The notes: a model not told the origin generated them from the sequence alone. Positions 54,545-63,638 are shown, counted from the stretch's first letter. The stretch is 64,000 nt of DNA from Scytonema millei VB511283 (GCF_000817735.3 NZ_JTJC03000003.1:310001-374000); one strand, 5' to 3'. Numbers and translations are program-made.

Positions 54545-55081
54545 ATGAAATTCACGCGATCGCGAATCGGATTCTTATCAAGTCTCTTTCTGGCTTTTGG
54601 TTGGGGTGCTACCATACCAGCAGCTACAGCAGCCGAGACAGTGACTTTTCGCTTAGGCTCGTTCGAGCAGAAAATCGAAATGAAGGATTTAGAGCGTTTT
54701 GCTAAGAAGGGAAAGTTATCGGGTAGCTTGCAACTCTACGCGCCTTGGCTGACGGATGATGTGAGAGATACGTTGAATCGCCGTTTAGATCTCGATCCGA
54801 AAAAATTCGACCGTTCGATGAAACGCTGGCAAAGTTCTGCTAATGGGAAACAACTGCTAGCAGCTTTAGGATTAGCTTTTCCTGACATGACAGTAGAACA
54901 ATTACATGCTGCCGTTTCTCTTGCCTCGCGAGAATATGATGGCATGAATATTATCGGTCTATTGCGTTCTTATCCCGAAGAAAACATTACCGTGGATTTA
55001 AGCCAAGTTGCCGAATTGGATTTATCCAATTTACGATCGCCCGCTTCATCAGATGAGGTAGATTCAGAAAACCGCAGATGA
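54545..55081 (+). CDS. DUF1400-type exported protein
   Basis: 178 residues with a signal peptide (about 1-28, ending ATAAE). The mature part has VTFRLGSFEQKIEMKDLERFAKKGKLS and LDLDPKKFDRSMKRWQSS, which resembles the domain found at the N-terminus of cyanobacterial exported alpha/beta hydrolases (DUF1400), but here without any hydrolase behind it. A role in the periplasm or lumen is likely; function unknown. It overlaps the next small gene by 4 bp (ATGA). Confidence 0.65.
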   Translation: MKFTRSRIGFLSSLFLAFGWGATIPAATAAETVTFRLGSFEQKIEMKDLERFAKKGKLSGSLQLYAPWLTDDVRDTLNRRLDLDPKKFDRSMKRWQSSANGKQLLAALGLAFPDMTVEQLHAAVSLASREYDGMNIIGLLRSYPEENITVDLSQVAELDLSNLRSPASSDEVDSENRR

Positions 55082-55284
55082 AACAAATCAATCGCTTTAC
55101 GAAATCGCGAAATCTGGCTTTGCGTTTATTTATAATTCTTTTACTAACCGCGATCGCAATTTGGGTGTTGCGCGGCTTGGGAATTGTCACGTTTCTCCCT
55201 GGTGGGATCATTTGGATTCTACTGCTAGCTGCGATCGCGGCGGGTGTTTTCAGCCGTTTTCAACGCAGGTGGGTTCGCTTCTAG
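55078..55284 (+). CDS. Small two-helix membrane protein
   Basis: 68 residues. A basic N-terminus (KQINRFTKSRNLALR) leads into one membrane helix (LFIILLLTAIAIWVLRGLG), then a second (GGIIWILLLAAIAAGVF) and a basic tail. Start and stop overlap (ATGA) with the DUF1400 gene, so it is translationally coupled to it. The family is not recognised. Confidence 0.75.
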   Translation: MKQINRFTKSRNLALRLFIILLLTAIAIWVLRGLGIVTFLPGGIIWILLLAAIAAGVFSRFQRRWVRF

Positions 55285-55404
55285 TCTCTAATTGCACGTA
55301 AAATATAAACTTTGCTAATCAACCTTAAGGGCGACGGCACGGAATTTAGAGGTTGGTATTCTCCTAGATGAAAGAGCGTGAAAAATCTGTTCTAGGAGAA
55401 CAAA

Positions 55405-56022
55405 ATGACAGCTACAGGAGAGCAAACTCAACCAGCAGTTGCAACGGCTGAGCGTACTGTTTCGGCAATTTTCAAAGAAAAGGAACAAGTCGATAATGTC
55501 ATTCGCCGTTTGCTAGATCGGGGTGTTTCCCGCGATGACATTTCTGTAATCGGGAAAAACTTCCACTCTGAAACTAAAATTGCTGGCTTTCTGACGAAGA
55601 AAGATGTAATTTTAGGCGGTTTGAAACAAGGTGCTATTTTTGGTTCCCTTTTCGGTTCGGCTCTCGGTTTGCTGACGGGAGTAGGAGTGTTATTTGTACC
55701 TTTTGTTGGTACGCTGGTAGCAGCAGGTCCCATTGGTGCGGCTTTGTTAGGTGCTGCGACTGGTGCGATCGCGGGTAGTGCTGGTGCAGGTTTAGCTTCT
55801 GCTTTGGCGACTCTAGGAATGCCGGAAGATAAAGCAACAATTTACCAAACTCGCATCGAAGCGGGTGACTTTATGGTAGGTGTTGAGGTTCCAGCAAACA
55901 AATCTGGTGAAATTCAGCTATTACTTGAAAGCGCCCCACTCGCGGCGCTGCATCGCGTTACTGATTCAGAGAAACTTGTATCATGGAAAGTACCCTGGCA
56001 GCTAAAACCGAATTCTCAATAG
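55405..56022 (+). CDS. General-stress / low-temperature-induced-type protein, C-terminus altered
   Basis: 205 residues. The N-terminal part [20 protein letters not shown] to about 60 is a small alpha/beta (GSP17M-like) domain. A Gly/Ala-rich double hydrophobic region follows (about 75-145, [19 protein letters not shown]), and then a domain ending [10 protein letters not shown]. After Ala175 or so the sequence [10 protein letters not shown]... looks unrelated. The expected continuation (SAGGEEVHINET and a ChaB-like tail) is found 340 bp downstream in another frame. So this is most likely the front of a gene interrupted by an insertion; the new C-terminus is made from inserted DNA. Confidence 0.75.
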   Translation: MTATGEQTQPAVATAERTVSAIFKEKEQVDNVIRRLLDRGVSRDDISVIGKNFHSETKIAGFLTKKDVILGGLKQGAIFGSLFGSALGLLTGVGVLFVPFVGTLVAAGPIGAALLGAATGAIAGSAGAGLASALATLGMPEDKATIYQTRIEAGDFMVGVEVPANKSGEIQLLLESAPLAALHRVTDSEKLVSWKVPWQLKPNSQ

Positions 56023-56274
56023 TGCTTTTCAACCTGCTTGAAAGCGTGGTTCTGGGCTTTTATGGTTACTACATTGGTGAAGTGACACGAGACACTATCC
56101 CGTTCGGAAGATTATCTAATAAAACCAGCCCAGGTCAGGGATTGCATCATTAGTTGCTTCTAGAGTTGATGTTGGCTCTAGGCTCCTTTGTTCTGCCTGT
56201 AAATCTCCATAACTGACAGATTTCAAGCATTTTTGATGTTTTTAGCCTTTCCAAGTGAAGCAATAAGTTTCTCG
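55968..56274. other. Probable insertion remnant within the stress gene
   Basis: The ends are imperfect inverted repeats: GAGAAACTTGTATCATGGAAAG near 55968 and, as complement, GAGAAACTTATTGC..GGAAAG ending at 56274. A frame from ATG 55983 to about 56154 encodes 57 residues with one hydrophobic stretch ([18 protein letters not shown]); its origin is not recognised. The true left limit may be as early as 55933. Confidence 0.45.
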
Positions 56275-56276
56275 GA

Positions 56277-56543
56277 AGTGCTGGTGGTGAAGAAGTACAT
56301 ATTAATGAAACGCCTCTACCGCGCTTTGGAAAAGGACAAATTGAAGATCCCAGCCATTTGTCTCCCGAAATCCGTTCTCATCTATCGGAAGACGCACAAA
56401 GACTGTTTATTGCTAACTACAACAGCGAACTCGCCCAATCTGGCGATGAATCTAAGGCCGAACATCACGCATGGGATATCGTGCGCGAACAGTTCGAGCA
56501 AGATGAAAACGGCATTTGGTCTACATCAAAAATGACCGTATAA
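56277..56543 (+). pseudogene. Detached ChaB-like tail of the stress gene
   Basis: Read from 56277 the frame gives SAGGEEVHINETPLPRFGKG, then SPEIRSHLSEDAQRLFIANY and HHAWDIVREQFEQDENGIW, a ChaB-like domain. There is no ATG before it; the frame is closed by TGA just upstream. It would continue the protein at 55405-56022 if about 340 bp were removed. An alternative is a short product from TTG 56358. Confidence 0.65.
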
Positions 56544-56559
56544 TTTGTGTTTACATGTT

Positions 56560-56587
56560 GTAGGGGCGCACAGCCGTGCGCCCCTAC
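56560..56587. repeat. 28-bp palindrome, copy 4
   Basis: Same sequence as copy 3, lying 16 bp after the ChaB-like fragment and 41 bp before rubredoxin. Confidence 0.85.
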
Positions 56588-56628
56588 AACATACATAATT
56601 TAATTCTGGAAATGCCGGAAGAACAACC

Positions 56629-56790
56629 ATGCAAAAACACATATGTAGTGTCTGTGGTTACATTTACGATCCAGAAGCAGGAGATCCAGAAGCGGGAATA
56701 GAACCAGGTACGCAATTTGAGGATATACCGGATGATTGGGTGTGTCCGGTTTGTGCGGCTGCAAAAGAGTTGTTTGAACCAGAAAACTAG
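56629..56790 (+). CDS. Rubredoxin
   Basis: 53 residues: [19 protein letters not shown] and [19 protein letters not shown] hold the four Cys that bind one iron. It is a small electron carrier. Unlike the membrane-anchored RubA that helps build photosystem complexes, it lacks a C-terminal membrane helix, so it is the soluble type. Its last four bases overlap the end of the convergent transporter ATPase gene. Confidence 0.96.
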   Translation: MQKHICSVCGYIYDPEAGDPEAGIEPGTQFEDIPDDWVCPVCAAAKELFEPEN

Positions 56791-58298
56791 ACTGGACTTC
56801 CTTTTTCTCCAGCCATTAATAATCCAATTGTTTCTATCGTCGCGTTTTCCCGCTCTAAAACATCGCTAAATTCGCCCCGATATATAACTGCAATCCGATC
56901 GCTTATTGCCAGAACTTCCTCTAATTCTGTAGAAATATAGAGAATAGCCGCACCGCGATCGCGTTGAGATAATAATTGTTGTTGTACTGCGGCTGTCGCC
57001 CCCACATCTAGCCCCCGCGTCGGTTGCATGGCGATAATTAATGATGGTTCTCGATCTAATTCTCGTGCTAAGACAACTTTCTGCTGATTTCCACCTGATA
57101 GCTGACTTATCTTCACATGACCATCAGAGGCGCGAATATCAAATTGCTGAATTTTAGTCTCGGCATTTTGCGCGATAACCTGTTTTTGTAGCAAGAAACG
57201 TCTCACAAAAGGTACATTAGTAAAAGCTTTCAAAATCAAATTATTTGCAATACTAAATCCCATTATTAAACCCATTGTTTGACGATCTTCAGGGATGTAT
57301 CCTACTTTTAATTCTCGAACTCGCTTTTGAGAATTCCATAACGTCACGTCTCGTCCGTCTAACAGAATTTTTCCAGCTTTTACAGAACGCAAACCCGCGA
57401 TCGCATCTGCTAATTCTCGCTGTCCGTTACCATCGACTCCAGCAACACCTAAAATTTCACCTGCATGGAGTTGAAACGAAATATTTCTCACCGCAGCAAC
57501 ACCGCGATCGTCTTCCACTTGTAAAGATTGTACGGATAATATTTTTTGTCCTAGAGAAGCAACTGATTTATGTAACTGTAAAACAACTTCTCGCCCTACC
57601 ATTAATTCGGCTAATTGTTGCGGACTAGAATCTTTTGTCGTGGTATTTGCTACGACTTGACCTCGCCGTAATATAGTTACAGTGTCGCATAAACTTATGA
57701 CTTCTTCCAGCTTGTGGCTGATAAATATAATTGTTTGTCCTGCTGCTGCTAGTTGCTGTAAAATTACAATTAAAGATTCAACTTCTGACGGTGTGAGTAC
57801 GGCTGTCGGTTCATCTAAAATTAACAACCGGGCTTTACGGTACAAAGCTTTAAGAATTTCTACTCGCTGTTGTACTCCTACTGGTAAATCTCCTACTTTT
57901 GCTTTTGGATCGACTTCTAAATTATAAGCTTGAGATAATTCAGTAATTTCTTGTTGCTTATGTCGCAAATTTAAATTAAAGCGATCGCCTGTTCCCAAAA
58001 TAATGTTTTCTGTGACTGTGAGTTGCGGTACAAGCATAAAATGTTGATGAATCATGCCAATACCAAATTGAATTGCCTCACTAGATGAATTAATTTGAAC
58101 TGGTCGATCTTCTAAATAAATTTGTCCGACATCCGGTTGATAAAGTCCGCTGAGAATATTCATTAAAGTAGACTTACCCGCGCCATTTTCTCCTAAAAGC
58201 GCGTGAATCGTTCCAGATGCAACACTTAAATTAATATTGTCATTGGCAACAAAAGAACCAAAGCGTTTAGTAATTCCTTCCAGGCGTAAATAAGTCAT
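56787..58298 (-). CDS. ABC transporter ATPase, double domain, nucleoside (NupO/YufO) type
   Basis: 503 residues with two ABC domains in tandem. The first has Walker [11 protein letters not shown] (about 36-45), Q-loop [29 protein letters not shown] in place of LSGGQ, and [11 protein letters not shown]. The second has a degenerate Walker A ([11 protein letters not shown]), [15 protein letters not shown] and PTRGLDVGA. This pairing is typical of sugar and nucleoside importers; with the BMP-type binding protein next to it, nucleoside is favoured. It follows the binding-protein gene by about 100 bp, with CGTAAGT repeats between. The permease is at 40915-41997. Confidence 0.92.
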   Translation of the reverse strand: MTYLRLEGITKRFGSFVANDNINLSVASGTIHALLGENGAGKSTLMNILSGLYQPDVGQIYLEDRPVQINSSSEAIQFGIGMIHQHFMLVPQLTVTENIILGTGDRFNLNLRHKQQEITELSQAYNLEVDPKAKVGDLPVGVQQRVEILKALYRKARLLILDEPTAVLTPSEVESLIVILQQLAAAGQTIIFISHKLEEVISLCDTVTILRRGQVVANTTTKDSSPQQLAELMVGREVVLQLHKSVASLGQKILSVQSLQVEDDRGVAAVRNISFQLHAGEILGVAGVDGNGQRELADAIAGLRSVKAGKILLDGRDVTLWNSQKRVRELKVGYIPEDRQTMGLIMGFSIANNLILKAFTNVPFVRRFLLQKQVIAQNAETKIQQFDIRASDGHVKISQLSGGNQQKVVLARELDREPSLIIAMQPTRGLDVGATAAVQQQLLSQRDRGAAILYISTELEEVLAISDRIAVIYRGEFSDVLERENATIETIGLLMAGEKGSPV

Positions 58299-58399
58299 GA
58301 GAATAAGTCGTAAGCCGTAAGTCGTAAGTCGTAAGTCAAAATACTAATGACAAATGACGTAGGGCGAAGCCCTTCCCGAAGGCTATGACAAATGACGAA

Positions 58400-59464
58400 T
58401 TATGTTGATGCTGTCTTCACGCATCGCGTTTCTTTTCCACCTTCCTGACAACTTTCAAATGTAATTTTATTATCAATAATTGCTTGTCTAGTACTAAGTA
58501 CTTGTTTTTGTAATGCTTCTGGAACCATTTGACCGAACTTACCTAAATTTAAAATATCTGGTCTTGCTAAACCAAGGGCATAAGTTTGACCTTTAATTTG
58601 ACCATTTTTTGCTTGTTCGGCAAGAAAGGCGATCGCCAGATCGATCCGCTTTAAAGCACTCGTTAGAACTGCTTTGGGCGCAATATTTAATTGATCGGTT
58701 GTATTGCCAAAAGCGTAAATTCCTTTATCGCTAGCTGCTTGTAATACTGCGGGAGACGAATTATCCAACCATTGATAAATCACATCTGCACCTGATGAAA
58801 TAATTGCTAAAGTTGCTTCTTTTGCCTTGGCAATATCATTCCAATCGCCTGTAAAACTAGAACTAATTTGTACGTTAGGTTTAACAGATTTTGCCCCTAA
58901 CTCAAATCCGCGTAATTCTTGTAATGTCGCCTCAAAAGATTGTCCGGCTAAATAAGCTAATCTATTAGATTTTGTCATTGATGCCGCAATGATGCCGCAC
59001 AAATAGCTAGCTTGTAAATGATCGATGCGTAATGCAGCTACATTTTCTGCATTTACCGAACCATTCACGGCGACAAAAAACGTTTTAGGAAATTGAGTCG
59101 CAACTTGTTCCACTGCTGCGTCAAATTGTCCCCCGTGGGCGAAGACGACATTAAAACCGCGACGGGCAAAGTCTGACAAAGCCTCAGCTTGATCTGGTTG
59201 CGCGACTTGTTCGACGTAAGCTGTTTCCGCCTCTAGTTTTTGTTTGGCGATGTTTACGCCTTCATAGCCTGCCTGATTCCAAGCTTTATCCGATCTTACT
59301 CCAGGCAGGGCGATCGCCACCTTAAATCCTTCACCACCCCCCGCAGCAGTGGGGTTATTACTCGTTTGGGTAGGATTAGAATTGCCACAAGCCTTAAGTA
59401 ACAAACTTGTACCCAATGCAGCCGAACCGTAGAGTAAAAATTTACGCCGACTGAGTTCTAACAT
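58400..59464 (-). CDS. BMP-family substrate-binding lipoprotein of the nucleoside transporter
   Basis: 354 residues. The signal has both a twin-arginine motif (LSRRKFLLYG, residues 4-13) and a lipobox (LLLKACG, Cys at about 26), so it is probably a Tat-exported lipoprotein. A linker rich in Asn and Thr follows, then the BMP (PnrA-like) domain: KVAIALPGVRSDKAWNQAGYEG, VVFAHGGQFDAAVEQ, ADVIYQWLDNSS. These proteins bind nucleosides in characterised cases. It is first in an operon with the ATPase gene and divergent from the AllA-like gene. Confidence 0.92.
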   Translation of the reverse strand: MLELSRRKFLLYGSAALGTSLLLKACGNSNPTQTSNNPTAAGGGEGFKVAIALPGVRSDKAWNQAGYEGVNIAKQKLEAETAYVEQVAQPDQAEALSDFARRGFNVVFAHGGQFDAAVEQVATQFPKTFFVAVNGSVNAENVAALRIDHLQASYLCGIIAASMTKSNRLAYLAGQSFEATLQELRGFELGAKSVKPNVQISSSFTGDWNDIAKAKEATLAIISSGADVIYQWLDNSSPAVLQAASDKGIYAFGNTTDQLNIAPKAVLTSALKRIDLAIAFLAEQAKNGQIKGQTYALGLARPDILNLGKFGQMVPEALQKQVLSTRQAIIDNKITFESCQEGGKETRCVKTAST

Positions 59465-59606
59465 ACAGCGATCCCTCTAATTTATGAGTACCAATTTAGT
59501 TACTTATACGTTTTTTTTATTAAAAATGGTATTTTATAATACTTTAAAATGGTTTCTCTACTCCCTACTCCCTGTCATAATTAACAAACCACAGCAGCAC
59601 AAAAAA

Positions 59607-60101
59607 ATGACTACAGCAAATACAGTACAACAATTACAGGCTGAGTGGGTGACGCAGGAAAAATTTCAGCGTTATGGGCAATTAATTCTTCCCAGTAACG
59701 ATGGTAGAGCTTACGATTCAAACGATGCTCAGCTAAATTTGCAAAATGGTATACCGAGATTTTATATTATGCGGTTACAGCGACGAGGGCGAAAATTTCA
59801 TACAATAACTCGTCACGTACAATGCACTCAGTGTTTGGGTTCTTTAGAAGGAAAAGATTGGTTAATTGCTGTTGTACCTCCTCATAATGATGTCGATACA
59901 CCAGTAATAGAAGAGATAAAGGCTTTTCGGATTCCTGGAAATTGTTTTATTAAATTAGCAGTAGGAACTTGGCACGCTGGACCATATTTCGAGCATGAAG
60001 TGGTAGATTTCTATAATTTAGAATTAGCCGATACGAATCTAGTAGACCATTTCACCCATAATTTTATTCAGAGCGATCGCTTGGAGTTTGAGATTATTTA
60101 G
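59607..60101 (+). CDS. Ureidoglycolate lyase-like protein (AllA family)
   Basis: 164 residues from ATG 59607; the upstream frame to 59484 gives a hydrophobic, Lys-poor leader and is rejected. FQRYGQLILPSNDGRAYD, RRGRKFHTITRHVQCTQCLG, WLIAVVPPHN and NCFIKLAVGTWHAGPYF follow the cupin pattern of AllA, which splits ureidoglycolate into glyoxylate and urea at the end of purine breakdown. It is divergent from the nucleoside transporter operon and convergent (4 bp) with a beta-hydroxyacid dehydrogenase that could use a glyoxylate-derived product. Confidence 0.7.
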   Translation: MTTANTVQQLQAEWVTQEKFQRYGQLILPSNDGRAYDSNDAQLNLQNGIPRFYIMRLQRRGRKFHTITRHVQCTQCLGSLEGKDWLIAVVPPHNDVDTPVIEEIKAFRIPGNCFIKLAVGTWHAGPYFEHEVVDFYNLELADTNLVDHFTHNFIQSDRLEFEII

Positions 60102-60105
60102 CTGC

Positions 60106-60990
60106 TTATTTTATCTCTATTCCCGCTTGTACTTCCAAAGCTTTGATTGCTGCTGACGCATTCTCCTCGCCCCAACCGTGATTTACCGCAGCTTTAACTG
60201 TCTCGCGGGCAAGTGCGATCGCGGGAATGGGAGAATTATTATCTTGAGCGAGTTGCGCGATTAAATTAGCATCTTTTAACAACCACTTCAAGGCAAAACT
60301 CGTACTAAAATCTCTTTGAATTAACGTACTTCCCATTCCATCAAAAATGGGTGATTTAAAATCAGTTACGTGCAAAACATCGAGTACATCTTGAGGATTT
60401 AAACCCGCTTTTTTGGCTAAGATCATGGCTTCCCCAAGGGCTTCGATTTGGGAAATCACAACTGCATTACCAACTAATTTCATCGTCGCCCCCATGCCCG
60501 TTTCGCCCATATAATGAATGGTTTCACTTAATGGTTCGAGGATGGTTTTTACTTTTTCAAAAACTTCTTTCTTTCCGCCAACAACAATCCACAAACCACC
60601 AGCCGCAGATTCATTTTTACTACCGAAAACTGGTGCATCGATAAATTCTACCCCTTTCTCTGCATATGCAGTTGCTTCCCGCCGACTTGTATTTGGGTGA
60701 ACGGTACTCATATCGATCGCAATTTGTCCCTGATGCACCCCAGAAAGAATACCATCTGCACCAAAAACCGTATCTGCGATCGCTGCTTCATTGCTCAAAC
60801 AATACATGACGATCTCGGCGTTGGCTACTGCTTGTCCTGGCGTGTCGGCTTGACTCGCACCTTTTTCTACCAAGGGAGTGCAGCGTTCTGGTGTCCGATT
60901 CCAGACTGTTACTGAGTGTCCGGCTTGAAGGAGATTACCCACCATCCCGCTACCCATAATTCCTAAGCCAAGATATGCAATCTTCATCAA
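60106..60990 (-). CDS. Beta-hydroxyacid dehydrogenase (3-hydroxyisobutyrate / tartronate-semialdehyde reductase family)
   Basis: 294 residues. Nucleotide-binding start [19 protein letters not shown] (residues 4-22), [18 protein letters not shown] (substrate loop), and [12 protein letters not shown] with the catalytic Lys (about 170). The NRTPERC after the second strand suggests NADPH. The family includes glyoxylate/succinic-semialdehyde reductases, tartronate-semialdehyde reductase and 3-hydroxyisobutyrate dehydrogenase; I cannot choose from sequence. The AllA neighbour makes a glyoxylate-linked role worth testing. Confidence 0.88.
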   Translation of the reverse strand: MMKIAYLGLGIMGSGMVGNLLQAGHSVTVWNRTPERCTPLVEKGASQADTPGQAVANAEIVMYCLSNEAAIADTVFGADGILSGVHQGQIAIDMSTVHPNTSRREATAYAEKGVEFIDAPVFGSKNESAAGGLWIVVGGKKEVFEKVKTILEPLSETIHYMGETGMGATMKLVGNAVVISQIEALGEAMILAKKAGLNPQDVLDVLHVTDFKSPIFDGMGSTLIQRDFSTSFALKWLLKDANLIAQLAQDNNSPIPAIALARETVKAAVNHGWGEENASAAIKALEVQAGIEIK

Positions 60991-61075
60991 ATTACCTAGT
61001 TTGCGATCGTCTAAGGGAAACTTAGCTCGTTTTCACGAGAGTTCTCGTCTACATATTGGAGGATAATTTTATTAG

Positions 61076-61174
61076 TAATTGGTTGACAGTTGACAGTAAA
61101 CGCTGCGCTACACTCCGTGAAGACAGTTGACAGTCACTAATAACTGATAACTGATAACTGATAACTGATAACTG
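61076..61174. repeat. GTTGACA and TGATAAC tandem repeats
   Basis: Two short GTTGACA groups flank CGCTGCGCTACACTCCGTGA (also found near 24070-24085), followed by about five ACTGATA units. The array ends some 6 bp before the next start codon. Confidence 0.85.
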
Positions 61175-61179
61175 ACGAT

Positions 61180-61548
61180 ATGTTAATACCACCGCTTAAT
61201 ACAGAGACAATCTGGGCGATTCTGAACGAAGAAATTGACGATAATACGGTGAACCATCTGGTTTGGTACTATCTAGGCTACCGTTACGATGAGACAAATA
61301 ATGTTTGGGATACTACAAATGTAGCTCCAGAATGGCGTGACGAGTATCCGAATACGCCCCCAGATTTTATTGATAGTCGTCCGGCTAGCGTTAAGCTGAC
61401 TCGTTCGATTCCGTCAGAAAACAAGCAATTATTAAAAGAACAATTGGGTTTTAAAGGTTACAAAATCGGGGAATTTGGACCGCGCCAAACTCGCCGTGCT
61501 ACGGCGGCTAACTGGTTGTTGAGTTATATGCAATTGCAGAAATCTTGA
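61180..61548 (+). CDS. DUF1823 family protein
   Basis: 122 residues: PPLNTETIWAILNEEIDDNT, then VNHLVWYYLGYRYD and EWRDEYPNTPPDFIDSRPAS and a C-terminal basic helix (RRATAANWLLSYM). It looks like the DUF1823 family, known mostly from cyanobacteria and plastids; function unknown. No signal or membrane segment. The repeat array directly upstream leaves no clear ribosome-binding site. Confidence 0.75.
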   Translation: MLIPPLNTETIWAILNEEIDDNTVNHLVWYYLGYRYDETNNVWDTTNVAPEWRDEYPNTPPDFIDSRPASVKLTRSIPSENKQLLKEQLGFKGYKIGEFGPRQTRRATAANWLLSYMQLQKS

Positions 61549-61581
61549 ATTACAATTTAAAAAATTGCGTGTACGATGCTG

Positions 61582-61609
61582 GTAGGGGCGCACAGCTGTG
61601 CGCCCCTAC
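61582..61609. repeat. 28-bp palindrome, copy 5
   Basis: GTAGGGGCGCACAGCTGTG and matching half, fully symmetrical at the centre; between two convergent gene ends. Confidence 0.85.
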
Positions 61610-61633
61610 TGATTATGCATGTTAATTAATTCT

Positions 61634-62203
61634 CTAGCGATCGCGACGCGATTGATATTGCCTAAGATACCATTGCCTTAATTCTTTGTAACTGTTGACA
61701 GCTAACCCCAAAAGAATCAGCGCTACGATACCTCCTAATTGTGGTGCTGTCAAAGCTAAATAAACGAGGAAAATACATAAGCTATCTTGCAGAAAAGATA
61801 CCCAAAGAGGAAAACGATTCCAACGATAAAACCAACCAGCTTGGATCAGCTGTAAGAGTAAAGCAACAAAACCACCAACTAAACCAATCAAAATTTTTGA
61901 TAGATCTTGAGTTGGTGCGATCGCTAATATTGCTCCGATAATTGGGCAAAGTGGTAAATATGCGATTTGCAGCAAACGCTGACCGAGCAAATTTTTTGAG
62001 GCGATTAACTCAATTAAACAACAACTTATTAGAATACCTAACACGACTGGCGGATAAATGTTAGATAGAATGGGAACGTTGTACCAAAAATTTTCTCCCT
62101 GCAACAATCCTAGAACCAGCAAAGGCAAAGTAATTCTAATTCCCGCCGCCGCCGAAATCGAAAGCGCCGCTAAAATTTCTACTATCGCAGTGTCTAAACT
62201 CAA
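61634..62203 (-). CDS. DUF4126 membrane protein
   Basis: 189 residues with about five hydrophobic segments: AALSISAAAGIRITLPLLVLG near the N-terminus, then VVLGILISCCLIE, PLCPIIGAILAIAP, IGLVGGFVALLLQLIQAG and LGGIVALILLGLAV. The SAAAGIR motif and size fit DUF4126. Function unknown. It is alone in its orientation; repeats follow upstream. Confidence 0.85.
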   Translation of the reverse strand: MSLDTAIVEILAALSISAAAGIRITLPLLVLGLLQGENFWYNVPILSNIYPPVVLGILISCCLIELIASKNLLGQRLLQIAYLPLCPIIGAILAIAPTQDLSKILIGLVGGFVALLLQLIQAGWFYRWNRFPLWVSFLQDSLCIFLVYLALTAPQLGGIVALILLGLAVNSYKELRQWYLRQYQSRRDR

Positions 62204-62213
62204 TTAGTTTTTA

Positions 62214-62342
62214 GTGGGGAGTCGGGAGTCGGGAGTCGGGGAGAAGAGAGCAGGCGTTGCTGGGGGAGCTGAGGGAGAAAACAGAACTCATCACTAGCCA
62301 CCAGCCACCAGCCACTAACCAATTACCAACTACCATTTACCA
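62214..62342. repeat. GGGAGTC, GCCACCA and ACTACCA short repeats
   Basis: Three GGGAGTC units, degenerate GGGGGAGCTGA, three CCAGCCA units and ATTACCA/ACTACCA units fill the gap up to the purB stop codon. Confidence 0.85.
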
Positions 62343-63638
62343 TTAAATCCCTAATCTTTGATATACCTCTTCTAAATGTTGCAAATGGTGTTGGGGATCG
62401 AAACAAGCTTCAATTTCTTCAGGTGAAAGTGTTTGGGCGATCCGAGGCTCTTTTGTCACCAAATCGTGAAAATTCCCTCCTGGTGTGTTCCAAGCTTGAT
62501 GGGCGCAAGATTGAACGATCGCATAAGCTTCTTCTCGGCTCATGCCTTTTTCAATTAAAGTTAATAGCACTCGCTGACTGAAGACAACACCCCCGTAAAC
62601 ATTCATGTTTCGCGCCATGTTTTCGGGATATACCAACAGATTTTGCACCAAATCGGTTGTCTCCTTCAACATAAAATGCGTCAAAATGCAAGCGTCTGGT
62701 AGCATGACTCGTTCGACGGAACTATGGGAAATATCGCGTTCGTGCCATAAAGCGACGTTTTCTAAAGCTGCTACAGCCGCAGCGCGTACCATCCGTGCCA
62801 TTCCCGTGAGGCGTTCGGAACGGATCGGGTTGCGCTTGTGAGGCATGGCGGAGGAACCTTTTTGCCCCTTGGAGAAATATTCTTCTACCTCAAGTACATC
62901 CGTACGTTGGAGGTTGCGAATTTCAACGGCAAAGCGTTCGATGGAGGCAGTTAAAAGGGCTAGATGATTGACAAAGTTGGCGTGGCGATCGCGAGAAATG
63001 ACTTGAGTTGAGGCTGTATCTGGCTTGAGTCCGAGTTTGGCACAGGCGATCGCTTCTACGCGCGGTTCGATGTTGGCATAAGTTCCGACCGCACCGGAAA
63101 TCTTACCCACAGCGATTTCTTCTCGCATCTTGGTGAGGCGTTCTTGGTGGCGCAAGACTTCGGCTAACCAACCAGCTAGCTTAAAACCAAATGTAATTGG
63201 TTCGGCGTGAATTCCGTGCGATCGCCCAATTGCTACCGTGTGACGATGCTGCTGTGCTTGTTTGCGGATGGCAGCGATGACATCTGCTAACCGTACCAAA
63301 ATCAAATCTAGACTAGCGACGAGTTGTAGCGCCAATGCTGTATCGAGGACATCCGAACTTGTCATGCCTAAGTGGATGTAGCGCCCTGCATCGCCTACAT
63401 ATTCATTTACGTTTGTCAAGAATGCGATGACATCGTGGCGAACTTCTGCTTCAATTTCTAAGATTCGCTGGGGGTCAAAATTTGCCTTGGCTTTGATTTC
63501 TGCTACTGCTGCTGCTGGGGTATATCCCAGTTCTGCCTGTGCCTCGCACACTGCAATTTCTACTTGCAGCCACGTTTTAAATTTATATGTCTCCGTCCAG
63601 ATTTCGCCCATTTCGGGCAGAGTATAACGCTCGATCAC
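62343..63638 (-). CDS. purB: Adenylosuccinate lyase
   Basis: 431 residues from GTG 63638, which gives MIERYTLPEMGEIW, the usual start of this protein in cyanobacteria; a TTG at 63656 would add six residues. The signature GSSAMPHKRNP (catalytic Ser loop) is at about 258-268; LGMTSSDVLDTALALQ and GRSHGIHAEPITFG hold the other active-site residues. It acts twice in purine synthesis (SAICAR to AICAR, adenylosuccinate to AMP). It is monocistronic. Confidence 0.96.
   Translation of the reverse strand: MIERYTLPEMGEIWTETYKFKTWLQVEIAVCEAQAELGYTPAAAVAEIKAKANFDPQRILEIEAEVRHDVIAFLTNVNEYVGDAGRYIHLGMTSSDVLDTALALQLVASLDLILVRLADVIAAIRKQAQQHRHTVAIGRSHGIHAEPITFGFKLAGWLAEVLRHQERLTKMREEIAVGKISGAVGTYANIEPRVEAIACAKLGLKPDTASTQVISRDRHANFVNHLALLTASIERFAVEIRNLQRTDVLEVEEYFSKGQKGSSAMPHKRNPIRSERLTGMARMVRAAAVAALENVALWHERDISHSSVERVMLPDACILTHFMLKETTDLVQNLLVYPENMARNMNVYGGVVFSQRVLLTLIEKGMSREEAYAIVQSCAHQAWNTPGGNFHDLVTKEPRIAQTLSPEEIEACFDPQHHLQHLEEVYQRLGI

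Noticed and set aside
55983-56156. 57-codon frame with a hydrophobic segment within the insertion
   Set aside because: No recognised family and overlaps the altered end of the stress gene; listed only as part of the insertion.
59489-59504. GTA...TAC pair upstream of the nucleoside transporter, possible NtcA site
   Set aside because: The spacing is 10 bases instead of the 8 required by the NtcA consensus.
59484-59606. Upstream start adding 41 residues to the AllA-like protein
   Set aside because: Hydrophobic, A+T-driven sequence; AllA proteins are about 160-170 residues, matching ATG 59607.
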